A DNA stretch of 64,000 bases from Neurospora intermedia (lineage: Eukaryota; Ascomycota; Sordariomycetes; Sordariales; Sordariaceae): positions 2,542,001 to 2,606,000 of the forward strand of contig BTPP01000007.1 of assembly GCA_037102815.1 (NCBI GenBank), in the 5' to 3' direction. Shown in pieces: positions 1-11,392 of the stretch. Positions within the stretch are counted from its first letter, which is position 1, and each line of letters begins with the position of its first letter. Below the pieces are notes generated by a model. That model worked only from the letters and a program-made list of their open reading frames with translations, did not search any database and had not been told where the DNA came from. A program made the position numbers and the translations under genes.

Positions 1-481
1 TAAACTAATAGTATCAAAGGGGGCTCTAACGCTCCCGGTTACTAGAGAATTATAAAAAACTTCTATATTAATATTAGTATTATCGTTATCGTTCGGTATA
101 AAAAAAGAGATTATTCTAATATTAGTATACGCTACGCTATTAATTATAAACAATCCTTCCTTCTAATAATTAATTAATAAGAAGGTAAAACCTAATATAA
201 GAAGATAATAGAGCAATACATAAATATTAGCCTTATATAGTATATTAAAGTTCTATAAAAAAGGAAAGGAGAAAACGCTACCCTCTAGATCGTTCGAGTA
301 CTAGAGTTTAAATAGCTATACGCTAGCTACTTAATAGCCTAAAGCAGCTAAGGAATACTCTAAAAAGCTCGGGCGCTATAGTGCAGCGCCCGGGTCGTTT
401 GGGCAATCTCAATATAGGTTACCGTCTTAATACTCAAGTCTGGCTAATTAGAGCCAGATGCCTTAACGGGCGCTAGTCCTA
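1..481 (-). pseudogene. RIP-mutated gag relic of element A, distal part
   Basis: On the minus strand one frame runs from about 481 down to 1, broken almost only by TAG/TAA at positions where glutamine codons fit. It continues the frame seen at 9058-9745 once element B and one copy of its target duplication are removed, so both parts belong to one older retroelement (A). Positions 300-480 keep more CA/TG than the surroundings and look less mutated. I take it as gag because it lies upstream of any pol-like sequence and has a Pro/Ser-rich start, but no diagnostic motif was recognised. It could be another transposon protein. Confidence 0.5.
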
Positions 482-486
482 TAACA

Positions 487-786
487 TTGGGTGCTTCCAA
501 ATACTATAATACAATAAGTACAATACGTAGTATTAGAAGTAAAGAAAGAAGATAATAGAGGAAGAAAGGCGTGGCCGAAGGCCGCCCTATATAGGAATCC
601 CTTTATAGGAATTCCCTTATTTTATCGCTGGCCTGCATATAGGTCCCGCGATTGGGCGAGCCGGGCACGTGCTAAGGTACGTACTTGGGCGTACTAGTAC
701 CTCTATTGAAGGTAGGTATAGTTAGACCTATACTTAGTCTAGTTTAGTTAATTAAATTAATTATATATACGATACATCCCGTATTA
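487..786 (-). repeat. Element B LTR (3' LTR in element orientation)
   Basis: It aligns without length change to 8753-9052. Read on the plus strand the repeat starts TTGGGTGC and ends GCATTA (here GTATTA). These are not the usual TG...CA ends, but they are the limits of the alignment and give matching 5-bp flanks. A GC-rich core around 566-680 is shared with the other copy and is less mutated. Confidence 0.85.
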
Positions 787-1199
787 AATCCCGGCGCTAC
801 GAAGAGAATACTATTATTTTTAATAGGAATAGTTTTATTTCCTTCTCGGTGACCGACGGCGATCCTTTTTATTTACGAACCTAATTTTCCGTTGCCTATT
901 AATATAAGAGTAAGGAATTCTAAATTTACGTTCGTTAAGCCTATATTTCTAATAGTCCTTTACTAGGTCCTTAGCCTTACTTAAATCTTTAGTATCCTTC
1001 TAATAATTATTATAATAGCTATACCCCTTCTATTTAATATAATATTAGAGCTTACTATCGACCTATTTGTAGGTAGTAAATTTTTTTAATTTATATTTAG
1101 AGCTTTCCTTCGATTCGGAGCCGCTTTAAGAATCCTTTACTAATTTAGGTAGGGGGGTTGATCGATTAAATAGGTTATTATTATTAGGAGTAGATTTTA

Positions 1200-4100
1200 A
1201 GTAAATTATTAAAATAATTAGGTAAATTTTTATATTTGGGGGTAGGTCTAATTTATATATTAGACGTCCGACCTTTTAAATAATTGTAAATAGTCCTAAA
1301 CGTTATTGAGAGGTTTTGCGAAATAGTTTACTTGGAAGATAATATCTGTAATTTAATTTGAAGAATATTTTATTTCCTATTTTTAAGTTTATTTACCGGT
1401 AATTAAAATTATAACGAATTTTAGTATTGGCGATAGCGAAGTTTATAGTTAGTTAGGCTTCTTATTGAATATAATTGTATATTACGGGGTTATTTTTAAA
1501 TTTATAGGGGGAATTACTATAGGCGTAGGAGTTTGTAGTAATATTTAAGGGTTTTAATAGTTTAAGGCCAAAAAGGTATTTGTATAGTAATACTTTAATT
1601 CCTTCTACGAAGGCGCTGTTGAGATTCTATTGTAAAGAGGGAATAATTAATAATTAATTATAATTAAATTCGTAGTAGAAAGTATAGAATTTAATAGTAA
1701 TTTTGATAATCTAATTTTTTTATTCTATATTACCGTTGTTAGTAGGGTAGTATGCGGTTGTTATGAGTAGTTTAGTACTTATAGTTATTTATATACTTCG
1801 TTAATAGGCCGATGTAAATTTATAGTCGTAATTAGAAATAATACTGATAGGGAATCCCTAGTCGTATAGTAAGAATATATAAATTGTAATAATACTCTAT
1901 TCTATAGTAGTATATTTTTTATAATTAAGGATTAGTAAAGATTGCTTTAAAGTTTTATTTGTAATAGGTATTAGGGTATTGAACGTATTGTAATTAAATA
2001 TTTATTATAGTGTATTTGTAGAAGCTATTTTTAGGGGGCTAACGATAAAATTGAAAGAAATAATACGTATTAGGAGTATTTCTTCTAATTTAATTGGTTG
2101 GTAGTCGCTAATAGGTAATTTTCGGTCGGTCTAGTTAAATTAGTAAGCCGGATAATATTTTAAGTATTGCCTTACTAATTAGATTTTATTTAAAAAAGAG
2201 ATACTTTATAATTTATATATTATTTAGTTTCTTCTAAAGTAATACTTTTTATTATATATTACTTCTAATATTTGTTTTATAAATTTGTAGGGGATATAAA
2301 GATTTTTAGTGCCGTTAGTCTATTAATTATGAATAAGGCTATTATATAGGAAGAAAGGGTAATTGGATTTAGAAAAGATAATATTACTATCTTTAGTAAC
2401 CCTTTTATATTATTTTAAATATTCTAAAATTTTTATAAATTTGCTATCCGACGTATATACGGCTATATATTCCTTATAGAGTTTAGGGTTTATTTATACT
2501 TTAGAAAAGGAATATTATATACTTTCGAGGTAATTAGCCGAATCCTTCTAAATATTATTTAATATTAATATTCCCTCGGGGTTCTTATTATTACCGATAG
2601 CCTTTAATTAATTTAATACGTCCGGGATAAAATTCAGCTTTCTAAATATATAAAAAACCTTTAATTTATAGTCCGAGAGATAGATCGATATATTAATAAA
2701 TCTATAATTAGTATAATTAGTAGAGGTTGTTTGTAATAAGGTTTGTTTTACAATACCTTTTGTAGCCGAATAATTGGTTAAAACGACGATAGGGAGATTA
2801 TAAGAGTGTAGTTGCGTACGAAGCTTTTTAATTATTTAAATTAAATAAGTTACTTTTATTTTAGATAGTCTATATTGAGTTTTAATTTTAGTAAGGATTT
2901 TACTAAGAAATATAATAGGGAAGATTTAAGAAGAGGGGATATAATTGCCCTCCTCCTACTAGGTACTAGTCTTTAAATAAAAGAGTATAATTTTAAAGTT
3001 TTATTCGAAGGAGCTATCGATTTGTAGGAACGCTTGTATATTTAGGTTTAAATAGTATAGAATAGTAGGATCGTTATATATTAATTATTATAATACTTCG
3101 AAAGCGGTTTTTTTAGTAGAGGTGGGGGTATAGTATATTTTTATATAATAAGCGGCGTACTTTACTAGCTTCCCTATTTCTATTTTATTTAATTTATAGC
3201 CTTTAGTTAGGAGGTTGACCTTTTTATTCTAAAGGGGTTTAATAAATTAGGTATAGTAAGGGATTAAGTATCGTAGGAATTTAGTATTACTGATATACTA
3301 TTTAAATATTTTTAAATTATTAAGGAAGGCTAATTTTTTAAAGGCTTTAATTCGTTCCTTAGTAGTAAATAGGCTAAATTTATTGATATAAAAGCTTAGT
3401 AGTTCAATATTGGAATAATTAAAGTAAAACTTCTTAGGGGAAAGTATAATATTTTTTAATATAAAGAGGGCGAAGATAGTATTTAAGTATTTAAAGTAGT
3501 TTTCAACGGAGTTGGAAGTTATAATAATATTATTAATATAAACCTTATAATATAATTTATAATTATAGAATAGAGTATTTATAAAATGTTAAATATAAGT
3601 AAGGGTATTTTTAAAGTTTATTTGGGCGACGGTAAGTTATTCGAAACCTTAATAAGTAATTAGGGTAAAGCGGTCTCTATATTTTAATTAAATTTTGAAT
3701 TAGTAAAAGAATAATACAGTATTAATAATAGTTATAATAACCTTCCCTTTTATAAATGTAATAATCTCGCCTTATAATGGTAAGGGGTAATTATTTAAGA
3801 TAGTTAAACTATTTAGAATACGAAGATTAATGACCGGTCTTCCTTTAGGGCCGTTTTTAATTTCTTACTAAATAATAAAAATAGGGTAAGTGAAAGGGGT
3901 AGCGTACCGAACCTAATTTATTTTACCTTACTTATAGAAGGTATTAAAAATTTTATTAATAATTGTTTAATCCTTTTTATTTATAGAATATATATAGGCT
4001 ACGACTTTATAATTTTATTAATTATTTATTAGTAGAACTTTTATTATATCCTCGTTAGGTATATTTATTAACCCTCCTTCTTTTTAGAATTTAGGGAATT

Positions 4101-5560
4101 TTTTTATTAGTTTTACTAAGGCTTTAGAAATTCGTTTACTACTGGCGAATATATATATACCCTCTTCTATAGTTAATTTTAGAACTTTCTCGTTTATTTG
4201 TATTCCGAATATAAAATACTTCTTTAGGAGTTTAGAATATAGTGCGGGGTTGTAGGTTATTATAGATTGGGGTAGGGGTACGGTTCCGGTTGGGATTTAA
4301 GTATCGGTTGGGGTGTAAATTTTAATTAACGAGTAGGTTCTATTTTAACGGACGGATTCTAGGTTAATATCCAAATTAATATTAGTTAGAATTAAATAAA
4401 TTTAATAAATAATTTCGGCGGCCGATTAGATTGTAAGGGACGGGTCCGATTCTATAGTATTAAAAATTTAAATAGTTATTATAATTTTGTAAACGCTTAT
4501 TTAAGAAATTAAAAAATAGTTATTAGTATTGTATTTTATAATTTTACTAATTTTTTATTTATATAAAATAATTAAAACTTCCTTAATAGTATTTTTTATT
4601 AGGGCGACCTTTAGCGAGCGGGTATTTATTACTATATTTACGACTATAGGGTAAAAAGAATTAAAAAGGAATAGTTAGTCCTTAGGTAGTATAATATAGT
4701 ATATTAGGATTATATATTCTTTTTTAGGTTGAAGTATTACTATTTTTTAAATAATTACCTTCCTTATATAGTAGTTAAGTAATTTAAGTATTTCAAAGGT
4801 TGTATTAAAGTTATTTTATAGAAGGTAGACTTTAATTATTTAGTAATCGATATATATTTAATGGGGGTAGAGGAAGGAATTTACTAGTAAGAGGTTAGGT
4901 TCGAGTTTATTAATAATCTAACCGGTAGCTGTTATTTTTAATAAAGTTAGATTACCTTTAGAATTCTCTTTAGGAAGGTAGAAAGTAAAGGTCGTTTATT
5001 TAATGAATTTAATTATTTTCCTTCTAATTCCTTTAATTTTAATTATATAGTTAGTAGAAATAGTATATTCTAATATCTTTAGGAAAGTTTGGCCAACGAT
5101 TGTCTTTCCTATTCCGGGATTTATATAAACCTTTATTAATTCGGAATCTAGGGTAACTATAATTATTATTTATAGATATATAAAACCGGAGAGAGGGCCC
5201 TTCTTTAATAATTTATTAATTTAGAAAATAGTTTTTTAAATTAGGAGTTTGGTGGTTGTAATATAGAATACTAGTTCGGGTACAGAGTAGATACTTATAA
5301 TAGTTTTCTATTTCCTATAGGAATTGAAATAAATAAATATTTAATTATATAATATAAATATTTCTTTATAATAATCGTACTTCTAAAAGTTAGTATCGAA
5401 AGGGGAAACGGCCGGAATAGCGTCTTTTATTTATCTGGACTTTAGGTTATAACCCTTTATATAACGCTTCTTTAATATTATAGAGTTGAATTCCTTTAGG
5501 TATTTAGAATAAATTAATTCGCTATTATATATATAATAGATTGAATTATTTGAGCCCGAA
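1200..5560 (-). pseudogene. Element B pol relic (protease-RT-RNase H-integrase)
   Basis: The reverse complement of 3523-3543 reads V-Y-I-N-N-I-I. This is the family's Y-V-D-D active site with both Asp codons changed GAY to AAY, the expected RIP product. Protein-like sequence extends on both sides in the order expected for gypsy pol, with integrase toward 1.2-2.5 kb. Stops are TAA/TAG at likely Gln/Trp codons. Domain edges cannot be fixed by eye. It is non-functional. Confidence 0.7.
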
Positions 5561-7560
5561 TTGTAATTATCCTTTGAATTGCTTATAAAATTAATATAAT
5601 TGGAATCTACGTTCTTACCTTCCTTTCTAATATAGTTAGTTCGGTCCTTACTCCTATTTCTACTATTATAATCGCGGTTGCAGTTATAGTTATTATTATA
5701 GGTATAATCGGTACTATAGTTACAATTATTATATTAATTATAATTTCTATTGTAATTTTAATTATAGTTGCGGTTACGGTTGTAGTTATAATTATTATAA
5801 TAATTGTAGTCTCTATTGTAGTTTTAACTATAATTATAATTATTGTAAATATAATCCCGGCTATAGTTATATTTATAATTACATCCTATAGTAAAGTTAG
5901 TATTACGATTATTATAATTATAGTAACCTTCGGTATTATAGTCGCAATTAGCGTTATAGCGACGGGACGAATTATTCTTAAAAGAATACTTACTTTTAAC
6001 TAATACTATAAGAACGGCCTTAGTTTTTTCGATTTTTTTAAAGTAATCCTTAATATTACTAAAGGACGGGGGGGCTCGAAGAGTAATTTTAATATTAAAA
6101 TTTATTCTATTCTAAATTTATATTATTACGCTATATTAATTATTATAATATTTAGATATAATACTTATTATATAAGTATAGCGAAGCTATTTGAGAATAT
6201 ATATTATAATAGTATTAGGATCCTTATAAATATAATAGAAATAGAGCTTATTTTTATTAAATTTACGAATTATAGTAGTAGAGTTAGGGATAAATCTCTT
6301 TATTAGCGCCCGGGTAAGAGTTTTAACTAAAGTACGTAATTAATAGCGATATTTAGGGGTAATTTAATTGTATTATTATATAAGGGCGGTACTTTGTAAT
6401 AATAAGGGTTATAAACGTACAATTAGTCTATAGGCAATTAGGAAGGTACTTAGATCTTTTAAAATAGTATTAATATAATTGGCGAATATAATAATATTAG
6501 TATAAATAATTAAAGTACTATCCTCGATTATACTTATATTATTAGGGTTATTAATAAATAGGTTAAATATTCCAATATCCTCCTTTTGGAATTTAAAATC
6601 TTCGTTTCCCTTATTATATTTAGTATTTTTAATATAATATAGCGTAGGAGGAGGGGGCGGAGGAGGAGCGGGGTTGTAATACTTATAAAGGTAGTATAAA
6701 TTATAAGTTTCAAAATAATTATAATTAAAATTAAAATTGAAATTATTTGGGTCGAAGTTGTTTCTCTTATTATTATTAGTATTATTATTGCTATTACTAG
6801 GATTATTAGGGCCGGTTCGAATAGTATTAGAAGGGGGTTTAGGGGGGGTACTACCTTTAACTTTACTAGTAGACAATTTAATCTTACTAATAAGGTTTAT
6901 AGTTTTACTAATAAATAGTTTATCGATTAGGTTAGATTTAATATTTTTAATAGCTTCGGTAGTAGCTTTACTAACTTTAGCAGTAGCTCTATAGGCCTTA
7001 TTGCGCGAAAGATTTAGGTAGGCGGTAATATAAATATTTCTAGTGTAGAGTTTACGAATTTATTCGAAATACTTTTTATATATACGGGCCTATTTTTCTA
7101 TTATTTAATAGAAATTATTATTACGGGCTTTAAGTCCGTTAATTTATTCTATAGAATTATTTTTATTAAACTTCTTTTTATAAATAATATTAGTAATATA
7201 GGGGTTGGTAGAGTAATTAGTAGGGTGAATACGGGGGCGGGGAAATAAGCTACTATTATAGTTAATTAACTTTCTTAAAGTAATATAGTTAGTTAATTTA
7301 GGCGGGAATTATTCGGTAGAATTACGTAGGATTGGAATATATTCGTATTTCTTAGGGACTTTATATAAATAGGGCGGGACTTTAATATATATAATATTCT
7401 CTTCTGAATTATTATATTCGAGGGTTAATTTATAAGAGGGACCTTTACTATTATTATAATTAGGGGATAAATTAGGTAACTTATAGCGGATAGTAGTAAT
7501 ATTAAACCGGTCGGATCCGGTATTTGGAAAATAGTTAAGCATTTTAACTTTCTCTTTACT
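5560..7560 (-). pseudogene. Element B gag relic
   Basis: Two minus-strand segments stay open (6409-6876 and 7309-7542). The first has an Asn-rich stretch, a run of seven prolines, then a K-E-D-I-G-I-F motif followed by hydrophobic capsid-like sequence, as in fungal gypsy Gag proteins. Downstream (5640-5960) are Asn/Tyr/Arg codon repeats resembling the Arg/Asn-rich Gag tail of element D at 53.7-53.85 kb, so B and D are related families. The rest is broken by RIP stops. Confidence 0.65.
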
Positions 7561-8752
7561 TTTGCCGGTAGTAGGTTTTAAAGCTTTAATAGTATTTATA
7601 ACTTCGTTATAAATATAATAAATATCGGCTTTAAAATTAGTAATAAAGGTACTAAATTAGTCGATTCGAATTCTTTGAGCGCGGGCGTTTTTAATATATA
7701 TAGTAAATTACTTATATATTTTATCCTTAAATTAGTATATATTATAATCGATATTTTTAGTAAGAGTGTTTATAGTTTGTAGATACTTCTAAATTTTCTT
7801 GTTAGAGACGTATTTAGGGCCCTTACTATTTTCATTGGATTTAGAGTCGTTATAATCGAAGGTAGTAGTATTATAATTATAGTAGGGGGAGCTATACTTC
7901 TATAGGGAGCTTTATAAGGGGGTAAGATTCTCCGGGGGGTTAATAGTAGAGGATTATTGGAATTTAGAAGGGGAGAGTATATTAATTACTATTAAAATAA
8001 TATTATTAACGAAACCGGGTTTAGGGTCGGTAGGAGGTCCTTAATTTTAAGTAGCCTTTTGAATTTAAAGTTAGGTAGATTAGTTATTTAAACGGTCAAT
8101 ATTGTAAATAGCGGGCGTAAATAATTTACGTAGAGAGTAGCGTATAGTAGTCTATTATTTAGGAGGGTCTTCGCTTACTATAATAAATAATAGAAGGCTA
8201 AAAGAAAGTATTAATATAAGTTTATTTATTTATAATTATAGTATTTTAAATAAAGAAATTAGGGTAATAGTAAAAAAGATAAATAGAAACCTATTTCTTT
8301 TAATACTATTTTATAACGAGTAATTAATTAATATAGGGGGAAGAGTAGCGAGAGTTATTTTTATAATGAGTATTATCGCTAAGGTTACTTTTTACGTTAA
8401 ATATTAAATAAATAATACTTAAATTGGGGTAGTATTAAGGCTTTAGTATATTCGTTTAAATTAGGCTAATATAAGTATAATAATATAATATAGGGAAGTA
8501 TAGGAAGGAGATAGAATATAATACTATTTTGTAACGAGTAATTGAAATTCTATTGGTTGGAGGTAAGAAGGTAATTGTAGGGTTAATATTATTATAATAA
8601 TATAAGATCTTGCGATTGGGAAGCGAGTTTACGAAAATTGACGAATTTACTAGAATTAATTGTAATTTCTAGTAGTTGAGCTAGAGTCGTAATTAAAAGG
8701 GAATAGTCTAGTTATTGCTCGTATAGTTATAACTACTATTTAATAGGGTAAT
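7560..8752. other. Element B leader and gag N-terminal region, RIP-mutated
   Basis: AT-rich sequence between the gag relic and the 5' LTR of element B. It should hold the primer-binding site next to 8752 and the start of gag, but no tRNA-complementary primer site could be recognised after mutation. Confidence 0.4.
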
Positions 8753-9052
8753 TTAGGTATTTCTAAATACTATAATATAATAAATATAATACGTAGTATT
8801 AAAAGTAAAGAAAGAAGATAATAGAGGAAGAAAGGCGTGGCCGAAGGCCGCCTTGCGCGGGAATCCCTTTATGGGAATTCCCTTATCTTATCGCTAGCCT
8901 GCATATAGGTCCCGCGATCGGGCGAGCCGGGTACGTACTAAGGTACGTGCCTGGGTATGCTAGTGCCTCTATCGAGGGTGGGTATAGTTAGACCTATACC
9001 TAGTCTAGTCTAGTTAATTAAATTAATTATATATACGATGTATCCCGCATTA
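8753..9052 (-). repeat. Element B LTR (5' LTR in element orientation)
   Basis: A 300-bp partner of 487-786. Differences are nearly all transitions, with each copy mutated at some sites where the other is not, as expected when both LTRs are RIP targets. The following five bases (TAATA) match TAACA before the other LTR apart from one C-to-T change. Confidence 0.85.
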
Positions 9053-9057
9053 TAATA

Positions 9058-9745
9058 CTTTTAGGTATTATATATTTAAGGGTAGCGTTTTTAATTAATT
9101 AGAGGAACGTTCTATTATTCTCTTTAAGGATATTATTAATAATAGTAGGTAATTTATAAGAAGTATTTATGGTATTATTATTAGTAGGTATAATAATAGA
9201 TATTATATTTTTAATTTTTATATTCTTTTTTAATTTAACTTCCTATTATTAATCTATAGGTTTAAGCGCTTTAGCCGGCGTTTATTTATAATTCTAGTTA
9301 ATTTATTAGGGTTTAACCCTTTCGCCCTCGGATTTATAATTAGCGGTCAGAGTAGAGTTAATAGGTCGGGTAAGTAGGGTAGGTAATATTATTTATCTTC
9401 CCTTATTTAAGGAAGAAAAAAGAGTATTTAAGGATAAGGTATCCGAGATAGGGGTATTGGGGCGGGCTTTAGTATAAAAATATAAATAGAAAAGTATATA
9501 AAACTACTTTTTAAAGGGGCGGGCTACCTTTTTTTCAGCGGGGGAGGTGAGGGTTTTACTAGCCTTTATAATAACCTTAATAAATTTTTCTACAATATAA
9601 AATCGCGTTTAGAGGCTTTCAATAAGCTCTTCGTTTACTTTACGTAGTGTAGCGACGATATTACCTCGAAAAGGCGCTATTATAGTCGTTATAGGGTACG
9701 AGGTAGGCACCGGGCCTATCTTAAGGTGGAGGAAAAATTGTAATA
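9058..9745 (-). pseudogene. RIP-mutated gag relic of element A, proximal part
   Basis: A minus-strand frame runs from near 9745 to the element B insertion, interrupted only by RIP-type stops. It is rich in Lys, Asn, Thr and Pro. Joining it to 1-481 with a single target-site copy keeps the frame, which is strong evidence for one interrupted gene. At the right end, mutation density falls and the sequence becomes CA/TG-containing at about 9.5-9.75 kb, the edge of the gene island. No LTR was recognised, so element A may be truncated here. Confidence 0.5.
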
Positions 9746-11392
9746 ATTCCTTTAGTATTAAAGCAACGGTTTAGAATACCCAGTCCTAATTGGTTTACTC
9801 TCGAATAATGGCTTCTAATTGGCCGAAGCCAGTCCTGGAAAAAATTATTCGGGGGAAGGTGTACACAAGGGAGATGAGGAGGGGGGCAGTGTCGTGGAAA
9901 AAGGTGCACTTTTCATCCAAGATCGTCCTTTAAACGTTTTGGTTTCCGACAGATTGTCCGTTCTCCACTTCCGTTGACCTAGGTCGCGGGTAGGGTCTCC
10001 CGTCGCTTCTTGTCGACACCAACCAACAATGCATGTGGGCCAGAGTTAGTGGTACCTTGAATCCGCATGCGGTACTTTATCATCTTTGAGGGGCATTTGT
10101 TAGAAGCTTTCCATCCTCTGCCGCCATCTCCCTCCCAGCCTCCATCGGATCCGAGCCTCCGCCATGATCGCCATCCACGGCACCACCCACTTCTATTACA
10201 ACAACCACAACTTGACCAAGGACGGTCCCCATCACTCACCAGCCACCCGGCTCGATTCTTCAAATTTCATATCGCTACTGTAATGTAGCACCAAAGGGCC
10301 CTTGCCTTACGAGCTCACTCTAGTGTTTCTACCTACCTATATACTTTGCATCTTTGACTGTTCAAAAGTAGACATTTCCCATTACCCGCCACAGCCCCAA
10401 GGGAACCCAAGGTAATCCACCGAGGTTGGGTCCTGCCCGTCCACTCTGTCTCGGGCACCATGCACTAATCCACTTCCGCTAGGTAATTAGACTCTACCAT
10501 AGAGAGTAGTGTAGACACCTGCAGCCTGCCACAGCCAGACAGACACCTCACTGCCCGCCTGCAGCCACTCAGACACCACACGCCCGCCCGGCAGCGACGA
10601 CGCATGCCCCCCCCAACCAACCCCATCATCCAAAACCCGCCAATCTAAGCCTGGGGAACGGTCTGGCCGTTTGAATCCCGGTCAACAAGCCGTCCCAAAA
10701 AGTCCTGTTGTCGGGGTGTCGGCGTCAACCTGTGACTTTTCTCCCCGCCGTCCTGCTGCAGTGTCGACAAAGTGTCCTGCCTCTCGTTCGTTCCGCTTGC
10801 TTTCCTGGCACGCGACTCCCCTCCTCCAGTTTCCAAGTCGAGACAACAGGACTCACATCCATCTCGGCAGCTTATCGCACACCGATCGGCCCATAGCGCA
10901 CGCAGACAACCTACGCAGTACAGCCATAAACAGGCGCTCAGTGTTCAATCGAGGCGTATTAGGTGGATGTGCGACTGCGACAGCAACTTGCTCCTCCCGC
11001 AGGGCGAATTATTCCACCTCCGACGGCGCACGCGACCCAAGCAACCCCCTCCTCGTTGCTCGTTGTGTTTCTCCAGAGTCCAGCCTTCCAGCCTTCGCGA
11101 TTCATAGTCTCGTCGTTTCGTTCCATCAGGTCGCACTTCTCGTCCTCCTGTTCTCCGTTCCCTGCGCCGCCGTGTTGTTGTTCCGTCCTTGGTCTCGTCT
11201 CTCCTCCCCCCTCCCCTGCTCACATCAACCACCATACGTACCATTCCATTACACTCTGGACATCCTTCTAGGTACCTTACGTCGCCTTCATTGCAACAAA
11301 CTCGGCCATCACTACACGCCCGTTCTTTGGTCAGAGCGAGACAGACGACATATTTCTCGCTTGCCCGCATGTCATGACCTTGAAGGCACCAG
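9746..11392 (+). promoter_or_regulatory. Unmutated intergenic and 5' region upstream of the F-box gene
   Basis: GC-balanced DNA with normal CA/TG content. The last 600 bp are pyrimidine-rich on the plus strand, as is common in fungal promoters and 5' leaders. Several frames are open by composition, including a 241-codon plus-strand frame whose stop overlaps the F-box ATG, but they overlap one another in all phases and show no recognisable domain. I treat the stretch as non-coding promoter plus leader. A CAG/CCTG-rich imperfect repeat lies at 10515-10600. Confidence 0.6.

Larger units (their letters stand above)
487..9052 (-). mobile_element. Element B: RIP-inactivated Ty3/gypsy LTR retrotransposon
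   Basis: Two 300-bp direct repeats (487-786 and 8753-9052) differ almost only by C/T and G/A changes and bound an 8-kb interior. Five-bp flanks match after one RIP change: TAACA (482-486) and TAATA (9053-9057). The interior reads on the minus strand as gag (about 7.6-5.6 kb) followed by pol, with the reverse-transcriptase catalytic box decayed to Y-I-N-N at 3523-3543. Gag before pol with RT in this arrangement is Ty3/gypsy-like. No frame is open over a useful length, so the copy is dead. It is inserted in the gag frame of element A. Confidence 0.85.

Noticed and set aside
6737-6994. 85-codon Leu-rich plus-strand frame resembling a signal or membrane protein
   Set aside because: It is the reverse strand of the Asn-rich gag repeat (AAT/AAC read as ATT/GTT). 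The hydrophobicity is an artefact.
9979-10263. 94-codon minus-strand Trp/Gly/Ser-rich open frame
   Set aside because: Low-complexity reading of CCA/CCT-rich DNA; a plus-strand frame overlaps it. No start context or homology pattern.
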